Origin: Asaia prunellae JCM 25354
GTDB lineage: Bacteria > Pseudomonadota > Alphaproteobacteria > Acetobacterales > Acetobacteraceae
Reading direction: 5' to 3'
Length of the DNA: 64,000 bases
NCBI RefSeq assembly: GCF_000613885.1
Contig: NZ_BAJV01000001.1
Span: 1 to 64,000, forward strand
The notes under the pieces are model-generated. The model ran no database searches and was not told the DNA's origin. It was given only the letters and a program-made list of their open reading frames with translations. The stretch's first letter is position 1. Every line of letters begins with the position of its first letter. Position numbers and translations under genes: made by a program. Positions 1 through 9,212 of the stretch are shown here, piece by piece.

Positions 1-116
1 CCTTCGGCAACAAAACCAACATGGCCCACAAGACCCGTATCAAGAATGGCGTGAATGGTCGCCTCGTCATAATGCGCGCGCCTGCCCTGACGGGCCTTTG
101 CGTAATCGGGAACCAT
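1..116 (-). CDS. Pyridoxamine 5'-phosphate oxidase-like flavin-binding protein (N-terminal part)
   Basis: Only the first 38 codons are in the window; the gene continues off the left edge. The ATG (complement of 114-116) follows a strong GGAGAGG-type ribosome site at about 118-127. The visible N-terminus carries HYDEATIHAILDTGLVGHV, the usual opening of the small FMN-binding family related to pyridoxamine-phosphate oxidase and nitroimidazole-resistance proteins. The gene is divergent from a MocR-type regulator 95 bases away. Such pairs are common, and the regulator probably controls it (inference). Substrate unknown. Family call fairly secure; function open because the flavin-binding core is not visible. 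Confidence 0.6.
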   Translation of the reverse strand, partial: MVPDYAKARQGRRAHYDEATIHAILDTGLVGHVGFVAE

Positions 117-171
117 CTTCCTCTCCTGCTTTCCAGAAAAACCAGCTTGACGTCAGATGATCTATCAACCG

Positions 172-196
172 AACTGGACCACTTCGATATCCGGTT
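172..196. promoter_or_regulatory. Imperfect inverted repeat between the divergent oxidase-like and MocR genes
   Basis: AACTGGA (172-178) faces TCCGGTT (190-196) across 11 bases, 6 of 7 positions pairing. It lies just upstream of the MocR-type gene and in the shared divergent control region, so it is a candidate operator. The link is inference from position only. Confidence 0.25.
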
Positions 197-211
197 TCTT
201 GGTATTTTTTC

Positions 212-1639
212 ATGCCAGTTTTTCTGCCTGCCTTCTGGTCGCCTGATCCCGCAAGCAACGAGACGCTGCCCGTGCAGCTTTTTCACGCGCTTGGTGCCGC
301 GATACGAACTGGTCGTGTTTCTGATGAGGCCGTTCTTCCGTCTACCCGTCAGGCGGCTGCGATACTCGGTTTATCGCGCAGCTCGATCAGCAGTGCTTAC
401 GACCTTCTGCGCGCTGAAGGGCTTGTCGAGATGCGGCCTGGTAGCCGTCCAGTAGTCCGTCTGCCTGCTGCACCTCCCGTCAACCGGCAAGGCCCTGTCG
501 CGCCAGATCTGTCTGAACGAGGCAGACAGATGTCTCTCGATGCACGCGCCCCGAGCTACGCAACCAATGCTGGAAGACTGGCGCCAGGCCTGCCAGACGA
601 AACTGAATTCCCTGCTGATCTCTGGGCACAGATGCTACGTCGTCAGGCACGCCACAGGTATGGAGACGAAGCCGGATATGAAGGCTATTGTGGAGCTCGC
701 ATTTTACGGGAGACGCTTTGCACAAGGCTTGCCCGTGATCGTGGCCTTGACATAAGTCCCGATCAGATACTCATCACATGTGGCACACAGGCGTCGCTGG
801 ATCTGATTACCCGGATCATGACGGATCCGGGTGACAGCATTGCGATCGAGGATCCTGGCTATCTTGGTGCAAGAGCTGTTTTTCTGGCCAATGGGGTGCA
901 AATCCGGTCAGTGCCTGTTGATGAGGAAGGCATGCAGGCCGGGGCCGTGCCAACGGATGCCCGTCTCATCTATATCACGCCGTCAAACCAGTATCCGCTT
1001 GGCGGACGAATGGGGCTGGAACGACGCCTCGCTCTGCTCGATCAGGCACGCCGGCAGGGTGCGCTTATCCTTGAAGATGATTATGACAGCGAGTTTCTCT
1101 GGCACGGGCGCGAAATTGCTGCGCTTACCGCTCATTCCTCCGGGGCAGAGTGCGTGTATCTTGGCTCGGTATCAAAGACACTTCTGCCGGGCCTGAGGCT
1201 TGGCTGGATGGTCGTGCCTGAACCCCTCATCACTCCCATGAGAACAGCCCATCGCAGTACAGGGTGTGCCGCCAATCTGCATGCACAGATGGCGCTGGCC
1301 AAATTCATGCAATCCGGTCATTATCGCAAGCATCTTCGACATATTTCCCGGCTCTATCAGAAACGGGGAAACGCATTATTCGATGCGCTTTCCACCTGCC
1401 CGGATCTCGTTGTCATGCGCCCTCGAGGCGGTGTTCAGCTCAGCGTCCGTTTCAGAAAACCGGGCCATGAAACACGATGCCAGAATGTATTGGCCAACGC
1501 AGGCTATCGTGTGGTCCGTCTTTCTGCACTTTGTCTGACAGCCCGGCATGAAGGACTTGTCATCGGTTTTGCATCCCTCCGCCCCGAGGATCCTGCACGC
1601 ATTACTACCCTCCTTTCTGACGCGATCGCCCTGGACTGA
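212..1639 (+). CDS. MocR/PdxR-type transcription regulator with aminotransferase-like domain
   Basis: A 475-residue one-piece regulator. Residues about 18-82 form a GntR-type winged helix (LPSTRQAAAILGLSRSSIS). Residues about 110-475 are a fold-type I aminotransferase domain with LILEDDYDSE (Asp289/290) and the PLP-binding SVSKTLLPG (Lys322). In this family the second domain senses PLP or an amino-acid adduct and usually does not catalyse transamination. Length matches MocR proteins. The ATG at 212 has no clear ribosome site. The divergent oxidase-like gene suggests control of vitamin B6 or amine metabolism, but the exact effector cannot be read from the sequence. Confidence 0.88.
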   Translation: MPVFLPAFWSPDPASNETLPVQLFHALGAAIRTGRVSDEAVLPSTRQAAAILGLSRSSISSAYDLLRAEGLVEMRPGSRPVVRLPAAPPVNRQGPVAPDLSERGRQMSLDARAPSYATNAGRLAPGLPDETEFPADLWAQMLRRQARHRYGDEAGYEGYCGARILRETLCTRLARDRGLDISPDQILITCGTQASLDLITRIMTDPGDSIAIEDPGYLGARAVFLANGVQIRSVPVDEEGMQAGAVPTDARLIYITPSNQYPLGGRMGLERRLALLDQARRQGALILEDDYDSEFLWHGREIAALTAHSSGAECVYLGSVSKTLLPGLRLGWMVVPEPLITPMRTAHRSTGCAANLHAQMALAKFMQSGHYRKHLRHISRLYQKRGNALFDALSTCPDLVVMRPRGGVQLSVRFRKPGHETRCQNVLANAGYRVVRLSALCLTARHEGLVIGFASLRPEDPARITTLLSDAIALD

Positions 1640-1660
1640 GTTGAGGCACGACAGCTCCTG

Positions 1661-2077
1661 TCAGGGTTTCTGCCACTGTCCGATCTGACAGAGATAGTGC
1701 CACTCCGCCTCACGCACCGGCGCAACAGAAAGGCGCGACTGACGCAGAAGGGCCATTTCTGACAGTGCCGGATCAGCCTTGATCATGGCGAGGGAAACCG
1801 GCACAGCGAACGCACCCCTCGCTGCCACATCGACACAAACCCACTTCCCCCCTTCGGCGGTCGGATCGGGATAGGCTTCGCGCACGACTTCAACGACCCC
1901 CACGATCTCCTTGTCTGAGACCGAATGATAGAAAAAGGCGAGATCGCCGCACCGCATTGCCGAAAGATTGTTACGCGCCTGATAATTCCTGACACCCGTC
2001 CAGGGTTCGATCCCGTTCCCGACCTGCTGCTGCCAGGAAAAGGTCTCAGGCTCGGATTTGATCAACCAGTACTGCAT
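1661..2077 (-). CDS. EVE domain-containing protein
   Basis: A 138-residue single-domain protein starting MQYWLIKSEPETFSW, the standard EVE opening, followed by WTGVRNYQARNNL and FFYHSVSDKEIVGVVEV. EVE domains belong to the PUA-like fold and bind modified bases in RNA or DNA; the housekeeping form is widespread and its exact role is poorly known. I chose the ATG at 2075-2077 because it begins the conserved domain and follows GAAAGGGTG; an upstream ATG (2194) would add 39 residues without similarity. The gene is convergent with the MocR gene and divergent from ccmC. Confidence 0.88.
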   Translation of the reverse strand: MQYWLIKSEPETFSWQQQVGNGIEPWTGVRNYQARNNLSAMRCGDLAFFYHSVSDKEIVGVVEVVREAYPDPTAEGGKWVCVDVAARGAFAVPVSLAMIKADPALSEMALLRQSRLSVAPVREAEWHYLCQIGQWQKP

Positions 2078-2251
2078 CGACACCCTTTCATTATAAATCC
2101 AACCTGTCACACCTGCCGCGACAAACCATCGGCTCTCACTCTCTTCCGGGATTTTTATCGTGCCGAGACGGGTTTCGATCAAAAAGAACTTCATAGGCCG
2201 GGGCCTTTACGGGCTATATCACGGCCACAGACCCCAGAAGAGAGGCCAAGA

Positions 2252-3040
2252 GTGACGAAAGCGACGCAACAGACCCTCGCAGGGCGTCCCGTGCCGGGGC
2301 GATTCCTGCATCGCTTTGCCAATCCCGGTCAGTTCCTGCGCCTTTCCCATTGGCTTCTTCCGCTGCTTTGTCTTCTGTCTTTCTGTTTTCTGGCCGTCGG
2401 CCTTCTCTGGGGATTGCTTTTCTCGCCTGCAGACTGGCAACAGGGTGACAGCGTGAGAATTATGTATCTGCATGTTCCCATGGCGATCCTGGCTTCGACA
2501 GGCTATGCCGCACTGGCCATATGCGGCGTCCTGTCCCTCGTCTGGAAGCATCCGCTCGCCGATCTGGCCGCTGTCGAGATCGGCCCTGTAGGCGCTGTCG
2601 TCACTGCGCTCTGTCTGATCACTGGTGCCTTATGGGGCAAACCCATGTGGGGCGCCTGGTGGGTATGGGATGCAAGATTGACTTCCGTGCTGGTACTGTT
2701 CTTTCTTTATCTCGGGCATATCGCGCTTATTCAGGCCTTTGACGATCCGCAACGCGGTTATCGGGCGGCAGCGGTTCTGGCGATTGCGGGTATCATCGAC
2801 TTGCCGATCATCAAGTTCAGTGTCAGCTGGTGGAACACACTGCATCAGCCGGACAGCATCACGCTGACCCATGCCCCCACCATGCCAGCCTCAATGCTGA
2901 TACCGCTCTCCCTCTGCATGATCGGTTTCGCAGCCGGGTTTGCTGCCCTGGTCACGGGCCGACTCAAAGCCGCTGTTCTGGAGTCGCGTGCCCAGCAACT
3001 GATGACCCGACGCTCCTGGGGGATGGGAGACACTGCATGA
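2252..3040 (+). CDS. ccmC: Heme exporter permease CcmC
   Basis: An inner-membrane protein of 262 residues with about six transmembrane helices that presents heme to CcmE during cytochrome c maturation. The tryptophan-rich periplasmic signature WGAWWVWDARLTS is intact, as are the flanking heme-ligand histidines in YLHVPMA and NTLHQPDS. The start is taken as GTG at 2252, after purine-rich AGAGGCCAAGA; the longer reading back to 1925 lies antisense to the EVE gene and has no similarity. First gene of an overlapping ccmC-D-E-F-G-H-I run. The ABC partners ccmA and ccmB are not in this window. Confidence 0.93.
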   Translation: MTKATQQTLAGRPVPGRFLHRFANPGQFLRLSHWLLPLLCLLSFCFLAVGLLWGLLFSPADWQQGDSVRIMYLHVPMAILASTGYAALAICGVLSLVWKHPLADLAAVEIGPVGAVVTALCLITGALWGKPMWGAWWVWDARLTSVLVLFFLYLGHIALIQAFDDPQRGYRAAAVLAIAGIIDLPIIKFSVSWWNTLHQPDSITLTHAPTMPASMLIPLSLCMIGFAAGFAALVTGRLKAAVLESRAQQLMTRRSWGMGDTA

Positions 3041-3204
3041 TCCATCTCTCCTTTACCCACTGGCCTTATATTGCGGCTTCCTATGGCTGCACGATAATGG
3101 CTGTTTCTGCTCTGGCCCTTCAACTCACTCTTCGTCTGCGTCGTGCGCGTGTCCGTCTGGCCCTGCTGGAAAAAAATGACCACGGAATGAGGCCGACTTC
3201 GTGA
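3037..3204 (+). CDS. ccmD: Heme exporter small subunit CcmD
   Basis: A 55-residue protein with one transmembrane helix (about residues 8-30) followed by a basic cytoplasmic stretch (LRLRRARVRLALLEK). This is the usual CcmD layout; CcmD helps release holo-CcmE from CcmC. Its ATG overlaps the ccmC stop (ATGA at 3037-3040), so translation is probably coupled. Identification rests on size, topology and position, since CcmD is poorly conserved. Confidence 0.85.
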   Translation: MIHLSFTHWPYIAASYGCTIMAVSALALQLTLRLRRARVRLALLEKNDHGMRPTS

Positions 3205-3766
3205 CAGATACGCCCGCCTTTCACACCACCGGAAAACGCCCCCCAAGAAGAATGACCCGCAAGAGCCGCCGCCTGTGGCTTGTTCTGGCCTGTCTTGGCA
3301 GTTTCTCCATTGCTACAGGCCTTGTACTGAACGCCTTTTCATCCAGTATCGTGTTTTTCATGGCACCTTCTCAGGTTCTGGCAAGCCCGCCAGCTGCTGA
3401 TCGCGTAATCCGTCTTGGTGGCATGGTGGTTGCAGGTTCCGTCAGAAGAAGCATCGAAGGACAGACGCCAGTCAACCGGTTCGAGATTACAGACGGACAA
3501 GCCGCCATCGATGTACGCTATGAAGCATTCTGCCTGATCTGTTCCGTGAAGGACAAAGCGTGGTGGCGCTGGGGACCTATCGCAAGGGAACAGCCTTCAT
3601 CGCTTCGGAAGTGCTCGCCAAACACGATGAGACCTACATGCCCAAAGAGGTCGCCGAGGCTTTGCAACGAAGCGGCAAATGGGACCCACGCTTCGGCAAA
3701 CCACCCTCTGCTGAAAGCCTTGGCAGCATGACGCGCCGTGATACGCACAGCCAGGCCGTCCCCTGA
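3201..3766 (+). CDS. ccmE: Heme chaperone CcmE (one frame break)
   Basis: Periplasmic, membrane-anchored heme chaperone, about 188 residues once repaired. A transmembrane anchor lies at about residues 24-46. The heme-binding block [13 protein letters not shown] supplies the covalent heme histidine and the tyrosine ligand. The GTG start (3201) overlaps the ccmD stop. The frame breaks near 3525: VRYE is followed by out-of-frame bases, while restoring one G (GAAGGCATT) gives the family sequence [17 protein letters not shown]. The downstream frame runs to the stop at 3764-3766. I read this as a sequence error, because every other ccm gene in the run is maintained. Confidence 0.9.
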
Positions 3767-5757
3767 TGCGTTTTCTGGGTCCCGAACAGGGACATTATGC
3801 CCTCGCTCTCGCCTGCGTACTTGCCCTGACGCAATGCGTCCTTCCTCTATGGGGAGCCTGGCGCAGAAGGCGCTTTCTGCTTGATCTGGCACCAAGGCTG
3901 GCTTGCGCCCAGTTTCTTGCGCTTGCCTGCTCCTTTGCCTGTCTGATTGCCTGCGCCGTACAGGATGATTTCTCGGTACAGAACGTCGCAGCGAACTCGG
4001 CGCTCAGCAAACCCCTGCTCTATAAAATCACCGGGGTCTGGGGTAATCACGAAGGGTCAATACTCCTCTGGGCGTTCATCCTATCGCTCTGCGGCGGGAC
4101 TGTCGCCGTGCTGGGCCGGGACCTTCCCCTAATTCTGAAAGCGCGTGTTCTGGCAATACTGGGTGGGGTTTCAACCGGGTTTCAGCTTTTCTGTCTTCTG
4201 ACTTCGAACCCGTTTGCCCGCATCTGGCCCGCTCCTGCAGATGGGCAGGGCATGAATCCGCTACTTCAGGACCGGGCCTCGCATTCCATCCGCCTGTTCT
4301 CTACACCGGCTATGTCGGGTTCGCTGTTCCTTTCGCCTTTGCCGTGGCCGCCCTGATCGAGGGGCGCGTCGATGCGGCATGGGGTCGTTGGGTACGCCCC
4401 TGGACCGTTGCCGCATGGTGCTTTCTGACCTGCGGCATCGCCATGGGTTCCTGGTGGTCCTATTATGTGCTGGGCTGGGGCGGATACTGGTTCTGGGATC
4501 CGGTCGAGAACGCCTCTCTTATTCCCTGGCTGACAGGAACGGCACTGGTGCATTCGGCCATTGTCGTCGAGAAACGCGATGCGCTGCGTATCTGGACCGT
4601 GCTTCTGGCCATAGCCACCTTCTCGTTTTCGCTCTCGGGCACTTTCCTCGTACGTTCAGGAATTCTGAACTCGGTCCACGCCTTTGCCAATGATCCAGCG
4701 CGAGGGGTTTTTATTCTCGGGCTTCTGGGTCTCGTTATCGGTGGGTCTCTTCTGCTTTTTGCATGGCGCGCGCCCGGTCTGACAACCGGGGGAATCTTTG
4801 CCCCGGTCTCGCGTGAAGGCGGGCTCGTCCTGAACAACATCCTTCTTTGCGCGATTTGTGCTGTAGTCGTCACTGGCACCATGTATCCGCCTTTCATGCA
4901 GATCCTGACCGGACGCACACTCTCGGTCGGCAAGCCATTCTTTGATGCCACCACCATACCACTGGCTCTTCCCCTCATGGGCACCATGGCATTCGGCACA
5001 ATGCTACCCTGGAAGCGCGGCAATCTTCGCCCTGTGATGCATCGCTTGCGTCTCGCCGGGAGCATGGCCCTTCTGGCCCTGATGGGAGGCTTCTTCCTGC
5101 TGGAAGGAATTCTGCCCGTTCTCTGCGCTGCGGCGGCGATCTGGGTGATCGTCGCAAGCCTGACCGATCTGGCCGGCAGACTTGGCATGAAAGGAGGATG
5201 GCGGATCACGCGTCAGCGTATACGCGGCCTGCCCCGTTCGATCTGGGGCAGTGCTATCGCTCATATTGGCATGGCTGTGACCGTGCTCGGCATTACGGGC
5301 ATGTCCCAGGCACATCATACGATTGTCGAAATCGGTATCGGCCAGACTATCCGTCAGGGCACGCTCGATTGGACTGCTTGCTGTCAGGGAGCAGAACGGG
5401 CCGAATTACAGGGCGCTCGTGGCAGATCTGTCAGTATCACGCCAGGGTCATGCTATTGCAGAGCTCCACCCGTCGCGACGCGATTTCGCCAGCCAGCATC
5501 AGATCACGACCGATGTGGCCATTCGCACGAATCTGTTGCGCGATCTGTATGCTGCCCTTGGTGAAAGCCATGGTCGGGGCTCCGATGCCCGATATGTGCT
5601 CCGGTTGCACAACAACCCGCTCGCACCCTGGATCTGGCTTGGCGGCATCATCATGGCACTGGGAGGTGCGCTCTCCTTAAGCGACAGGCGCCATCGCTTC
5701 GGCGCCCCCAGAAAAACGCAGAATTCTCTCGTCCCAGCTGCACAAGAAGGCCATTGA
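3766..5757 (+). CDS. ccmF: Cytochrome c heme lyase subunit CcmF (two frame breaks)
   Basis: Large multi-helix inner-membrane subunit of the heme ligation complex, about 664 residues after repair, which is normal. The WWD signature is present (GWGGYWFWDPVENASLIPW), as are VWGNHEGSILLW and heme-ligand histidine regions. The first break is near 4272: one C lost in GACC(C)GGGCC; repaired it reads GLAFHPPVLYTGYVG. The second is near 5381, best explained by two lost bases after GATTGGACT; downstream the frame gives GPNYRALVADL and AAIRT-like DVAIRTNLLRDLY. The ATG overlaps the ccmE stop (TGATG), and the gene is followed by ccmG with another overlap. Confidence 0.9.
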
Positions 5758-6317
5758 TGACGATCCCGACAAGACGGCGTCTGCTCATGACACTTCCTGT
5801 CGCCGGGGCTGGTCTGGCAGGTTTCGGATGCTGGAAAATGCTCTCTTCGATGCAGGACGGCTCGTTTGATCCTCGTGCCATCCACCGTGAGATAACCGGT
5901 ACGAAGGTGCCTAAATTTTCCCTGCCCGGCCTAGACGGACAGAAAGACGGCTTCGACGCTGAAACGCTCAGAAAAAGCGCAAAGCCGGTTCTGGTCAATT
6001 TCTTTGCCTCATGGTGCATTCCCTGCGTCACCGAGATGGCCGCCTTACGCAGTATTGCGCCCCAGATCCCGCTCTGGGGCATAGCCTACAAGGACAAGCC
6101 TGATGATGTCCGCCATTTCATCACACGCGATGGCTCTCCTTATGCACGGGTGGCTCTTGATGAAGATGGCATGACGGCAATCAACTGGGGCGTGAGCGGT
6201 GTGCCGGAAAGCTTTCTGATCCTGCCCGGTGGCAGAATTGCCTGGCATGGAGCTTCAGCACTTGATGAAACACTGTTCCGGCGAGAGATTCTGCCCCTTG
6301 CGACGGCAACACCATGA
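5757..6317 (+). CDS. ccmG: Periplasmic thiol:disulfide oxidoreductase CcmG/DsbE
   Basis: A 186-residue thioredoxin-fold protein tethered by an N-terminal membrane segment (about residues 10-30). The redox motif is FFASWCIPC and the cis-proline loop is GVSGVPESF, both typical of CcmG/DsbE, which keeps the apocytochrome CXXCH cysteines reduced for heme attachment. ATG at 5757 overlaps the ccmF stop (TGATG); a TTG three bases earlier is possible but less likely. The stop overlaps the ccmH start. Confidence 0.93.
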   Translation: MTIPTRRRLLMTLPVAGAGLAGFGCWKMLSSMQDGSFDPRAIHREITGTKVPKFSLPGLDGQKDGFDAETLRKSAKPVLVNFFASWCIPCVTEMAALRSIAPQIPLWGIAYKDKPDDVRHFITRDGSPYARVALDEDGMTAINWGVSGVPESFLILPGGRIAWHGASALDETLFRREILPLATATP

Positions 6318-6787
6318 ACAGGGCGCTCCAGCTTGGCCTAGCGTTTTTCTGCTTTGGCATCACGACTCCCGTCGCCCTGGCCCTCGACGATCCTTCCGAG
6401 ATGCTCCCCAATCAGGCTCAGGAAAAACGGGCAGAACTTCTAGGAGCCAGGCTGCGGTGCCTGGTTTGCCAGAATGAATCCATCGAAGACAGCTCCGCCT
6501 CTCTGGCCCGTGATCTGCGCCATGTAGTACGCCAGCATGTAGCCGCCGGTGAGAGTGACCGACAGATCATGGACTGGATGACACAACGTTATGGCGAGTT
6601 CATCCGTCTGCAGCCGCGCTTTTCCTTCGCCACCATGATACTCTGGACCACGCCGCTTCTCGCCCTTGTTACAGGTATCTTCCTGGCGGGCAGAATGCTG
6701 CGTCGCACTGGCGAAGCCATACCGCTCAGTGAGGCCGAACAGAGACGCCTCGCCGAACTGCTCGGGAACAGGGAGAAAAGAGAATGA
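6314..6787 (+). CDS. ccmH: Cytochrome c maturation protein CcmH (CycL-type)
   Basis: A 157-residue periplasmic protein with a cleavable-looking signal (to about residue 24, LALALDD) and a C-terminal transmembrane helix (about residues 103-123). The motif LRCLVCQNESIEDSSASLA holds the reactive LRCxxCQ pair that exchanges disulfides with the apocytochrome. Start ATGA overlaps the ccmG stop; end overlaps the ccmI start. This is the short form of CcmH, and the TPR part is supplied by the separate ccmI. Confidence 0.93.
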   Translation: MNRALQLGLAFFCFGITTPVALALDDPSEMLPNQAQEKRAELLGARLRCLVCQNESIEDSSASLARDLRHVVRQHVAAGESDRQIMDWMTQRYGEFIRLQPRFSFATMILWTTPLLALVTGIFLAGRMLRRTGEAIPLSEAEQRRLAELLGNREKRE

Positions 6788-7518
6788 CCCTGACCGGCTT
6801 TGTTTGTATGACGCTGGTCGTTCTTCTGCCGCTGATCCTGCTTCTATGGCGCAGGCACAAACCGGAAGATCTCCCGGTTACTGCCCGTGTCTCCGCACTC
6901 AGCCTTTATCGCCATCAGTTGCAGGAGCTTGACCGTGATCGGAAGAACGGGCTTCTGGGCGATGATGAGAGAGCACGGGCCGAGCTCGAGATCCAGCGCC
7001 GTATTCTCCTGGCTGACCGTCTCGTGGAGACAAAGACAACAATAGAATCAGGCCAGAAGCGACGCCTCATCCTGCTGCTTGTCATGCTTCCCTGCTTCGG
7101 CTTTACGCTTTATCTCATCAATGGTCATCCCTCCCTGCCTGCTCAACCGCATAAGGTCCGTCAGGTCGTGGTGCCCGCCGACATGCTCGCGCTTTTTGAG
7201 AAGCTTGCAAAACAGGTTGCCGCCATGACACCGGATGACCCCGATTTCGTGCGTCAATCCGTTCTGCTCGGTCAGGTGGATGAGGCAATGGGCCATCCGG
7301 ATGCCGCGCTGCATGCCTATCGTCAGGCTCTTGCTGTAGCGTTCATTCCTGAACTCGCTGTGCAGATTGCCGAGCTGCAGACCCGGCAGGAGGGTCACAT
7401 TTCTGCTGACAGTCTTGCCCTTTATTGCAGGGCGCTTGACGCAGCTCCTCCCGATGCGCCCTGGCGCCTGGCCGTCGAAGCCCGGATTGCAACCGGTGAA
7501 CACGATCTGGCCCGATAG
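6784..7518 (+). CDS. ccmI: Cytochrome c maturation scaffold CcmI (CycH)
   Basis: A 244-residue protein with two membrane helices (about residues 5-22 and 94-113) bracketing a cytoplasmic loop that holds LYRHQLQELDRD, the leucine-zipper-like segment of CcmI. The periplasmic C-terminal half has a TPR-like stretch (PDDPDFVRQSVLLGQ, AYRQALAVA) that chaperones apocytochrome c. It is somewhat shorter than many alphaproteobacterial CcmI proteins. The GTG/ATG region overlaps the ccmH stop (ATGA at 6784), and it is the last gene of the ccm run. Confidence 0.85.
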   Translation: MTLTGFVCMTLVVLLPLILLLWRRHKPEDLPVTARVSALSLYRHQLQELDRDRKNGLLGDDERARAELEIQRRILLADRLVETKTTIESGQKRRLILLLVMLPCFGFTLYLINGHPSLPAQPHKVRQVVVPADMLALFEKLAKQVAAMTPDDPDFVRQSVLLGQVDEAMGHPDAALHAYRQALAVAFIPELAVQIAELQTRQEGHISADSLALYCRALDAAPPDAPWRLAVEARIATGEHDLAR

Positions 7519-7585
7519 AGCCTTTCTCAGCCTCGTGCAGTAGACCTTCCTTGTCAGAAGAACACTTTCTTGCAACGGGATCGGC

Positions 7586-7996
7586 ATGAAACGGCCATTT
7601 TGCTGTTGCACCAACCTCACCGATAACGGCAAGAGCAGTGTCATGGTGCGTCTCTCCCCCCCTCCCCGGCAGCGTTCTGTCCTGACCGGGAATTATCTTC
7701 CCGTGCCGCGCCCCCCTGCGCAGGAAACGATCGTGCTATGCCCGGTTTGCCACGGCAAAATGCAGCGCACTGATGAGGAGTGCCCCAGCTGCCACGCAGA
7801 GCGCCATTTCGGCCCAACCAGACGTGAAACCCTGATCAGCGCGCTGACAGGCGTCGTGGGAGCGCCTGCCTTGTCACTGCTGATCATAAGCCCGTCATTC
7901 TGGACCGCGATCGTAGCCGCTGCCGGACTGGCAGGTGGCTTCTTCGTGGCCCATAGCCGTCATGCGGGCGACCGCTGGCTGCGCAATCCGCGCTAG
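7586..7996 (+). CDS. Small zinc-ribbon membrane protein, function unknown
   Basis: A protein of 136 residues (or 117 if the ATG at 7643 is used; neither has a clear ribosome site). Two CxxC pairs, CPVCHGKM and CPSCHAER, form a probable zinc ribbon at about residues 52-72. Two hydrophobic helices follow (about residues 87-125), ending in a short basic tail. I do not recognise the family. It lies between the ccm and lpt runs on the same strand. Composition and codon use resemble the neighbours, so it is probably real. Confidence 0.6.
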   Translation: MKRPFCCCTNLTDNGKSSVMVRLSPPPRQRSVLTGNYLPVPRPPAQETIVLCPVCHGKMQRTDEECPSCHAERHFGPTRRETLISALTGVVGAPALSLLIISPSFWTAIVAAAGLAGGFFVAHSRHAGDRWLRNPR

Positions 7997-8060
7997 AGCG
8001 AAGACTTCGTAACAAGATGCAGCTTTCAGCAAGTCTGGCGAAACGCTAAGGGCAATGGTC

Positions 8061-9212
8061 ATGTCTGTTCCGGCTCCACGCCCCCAACGTCGTTCCCCCC
8101 TGCTCCTGCGCGAGCGCTATATCCTCCGTCAGCTCTTTCTCGGGTTGCTGGGGATTACAAGCGGCGCCATCGCGCTGATCTGGCTGATGCAGTCACTGCG
8201 CTTCGTCTCGCTTGTGGTAGATCGGGGCCTGTCTCTCAGGGTGTTTATCCAGCTTACCTCTCTGATGATTCCCTCTTTTCTTGCGGTAATTCTGCCCATT
8301 ACGACCTTTCTGGTCGTACTGTTCGGCTATCAGCGCATGTCGGGGGACCGGGAACTGACCGTCATGCAGGCGGCCGGACTTTCACCCTTCCAGCTCGCAC
8401 GCCCTGCCATAGCCTGCGCTCTTGTCACCACGATCCTGGGTTTTATCCTCAATCTCTGGCTCGTACCCGTTTCCTATCATGCCTTCAGGCGCTACGAATT
8501 CGAGATCCGGAACCGCATGGCGGCCTTTTTGCTTCAGGACGGTGTATTCGCCCAGCTTTCGAAGGATATGACCGTCTATGTGCGGAAACGCGACAGCAGC
8601 GGAGAGATGCATGGCGTCTTTGTCGAAGATGACCGGCTACCCAATGCACGTGCCACGATCATAGCAGAACGCGGCAACATGGTTGTGATCGACAACCAGC
8701 CGCGGGTGGTACTGTTCAATGGATCGCGACAGGAAATAGACCATCATACAGGCCGCCTCAACGTTCTGACCTTTGAGCGGAACTCGATCGATCTTTCAAG
8801 CAGCAAGCAGGCTGACAGAGAGGTACGTGATGCTTCCGAAATGTCCCTGCGCGAATTGTTTCATCCTGATCCGCGCTATGTCTCCCAACGCGACTGGGGC
8901 AAGTTTGCCGTCGAGGGCTGGCGACGCCTGACTGCCCCACTGACAACCCTCTCCTTCACAATGATCGCCCTGGTGGCCATACTGAGCGGTGTATTTTCGC
9001 GTCACGGCAACATCAAACGCCCCCTTGCCGCCATTCTGTCTGTTGTCGGATTGATGGCCATGTCGCTGATGTTGCAGAATCTGGCCGGACGTAATCTCAG
9101 CCTTGTTCCCCTGTTGTGGATTGTCGCCGTTGTGCCCGCAATCGGATGCAGCTTATGGCTATTCCTGCCAAGAAACCTGGCTGCAGCGCGAAAGAAAAAC
9201 CATGGCGCGTAG
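8061..9212 (+). CDS. lptF: LPS export ABC transporter permease LptF
   Basis: Inner-membrane YjgP/YjgQ-family permease of about 383 residues. With LptG and the ATPase LptB it pulls lipopolysaccharide from the inner membrane into the Lpt bridge. It has about three helices at each end (residues ~20-125 and ~295-375) around a periplasmic beta-jellyroll (~130-270). The family block GDRELTVMQAAGLSPFQ is clear. I prefer ATG 8061, spaced 8 bases from AAGGG, over ATG 8055. The end overlaps lptG by 11 bases. Confidence 0.92.
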   Translation: MSVPAPRPQRRSPLLLRERYILRQLFLGLLGITSGAIALIWLMQSLRFVSLVVDRGLSLRVFIQLTSLMIPSFLAVILPITTFLVVLFGYQRMSGDRELTVMQAAGLSPFQLARPAIACALVTTILGFILNLWLVPVSYHAFRRYEFEIRNRMAAFLLQDGVFAQLSKDMTVYVRKRDSSGEMHGVFVEDDRLPNARATIIAERGNMVVIDNQPRVVLFNGSRQEIDHHTGRLNVLTFERNSIDLSSSKQADREVRDASEMSLRELFHPDPRYVSQRDWGKFAVEGWRRLTAPLTTLSFTMIALVAILSGVFSRHGNIKRPLAAILSVVGLMAMSLMLQNLAGRNLSLVPLLWIVAVVPAIGCSLWLFLPRNLAAARKKNHGA

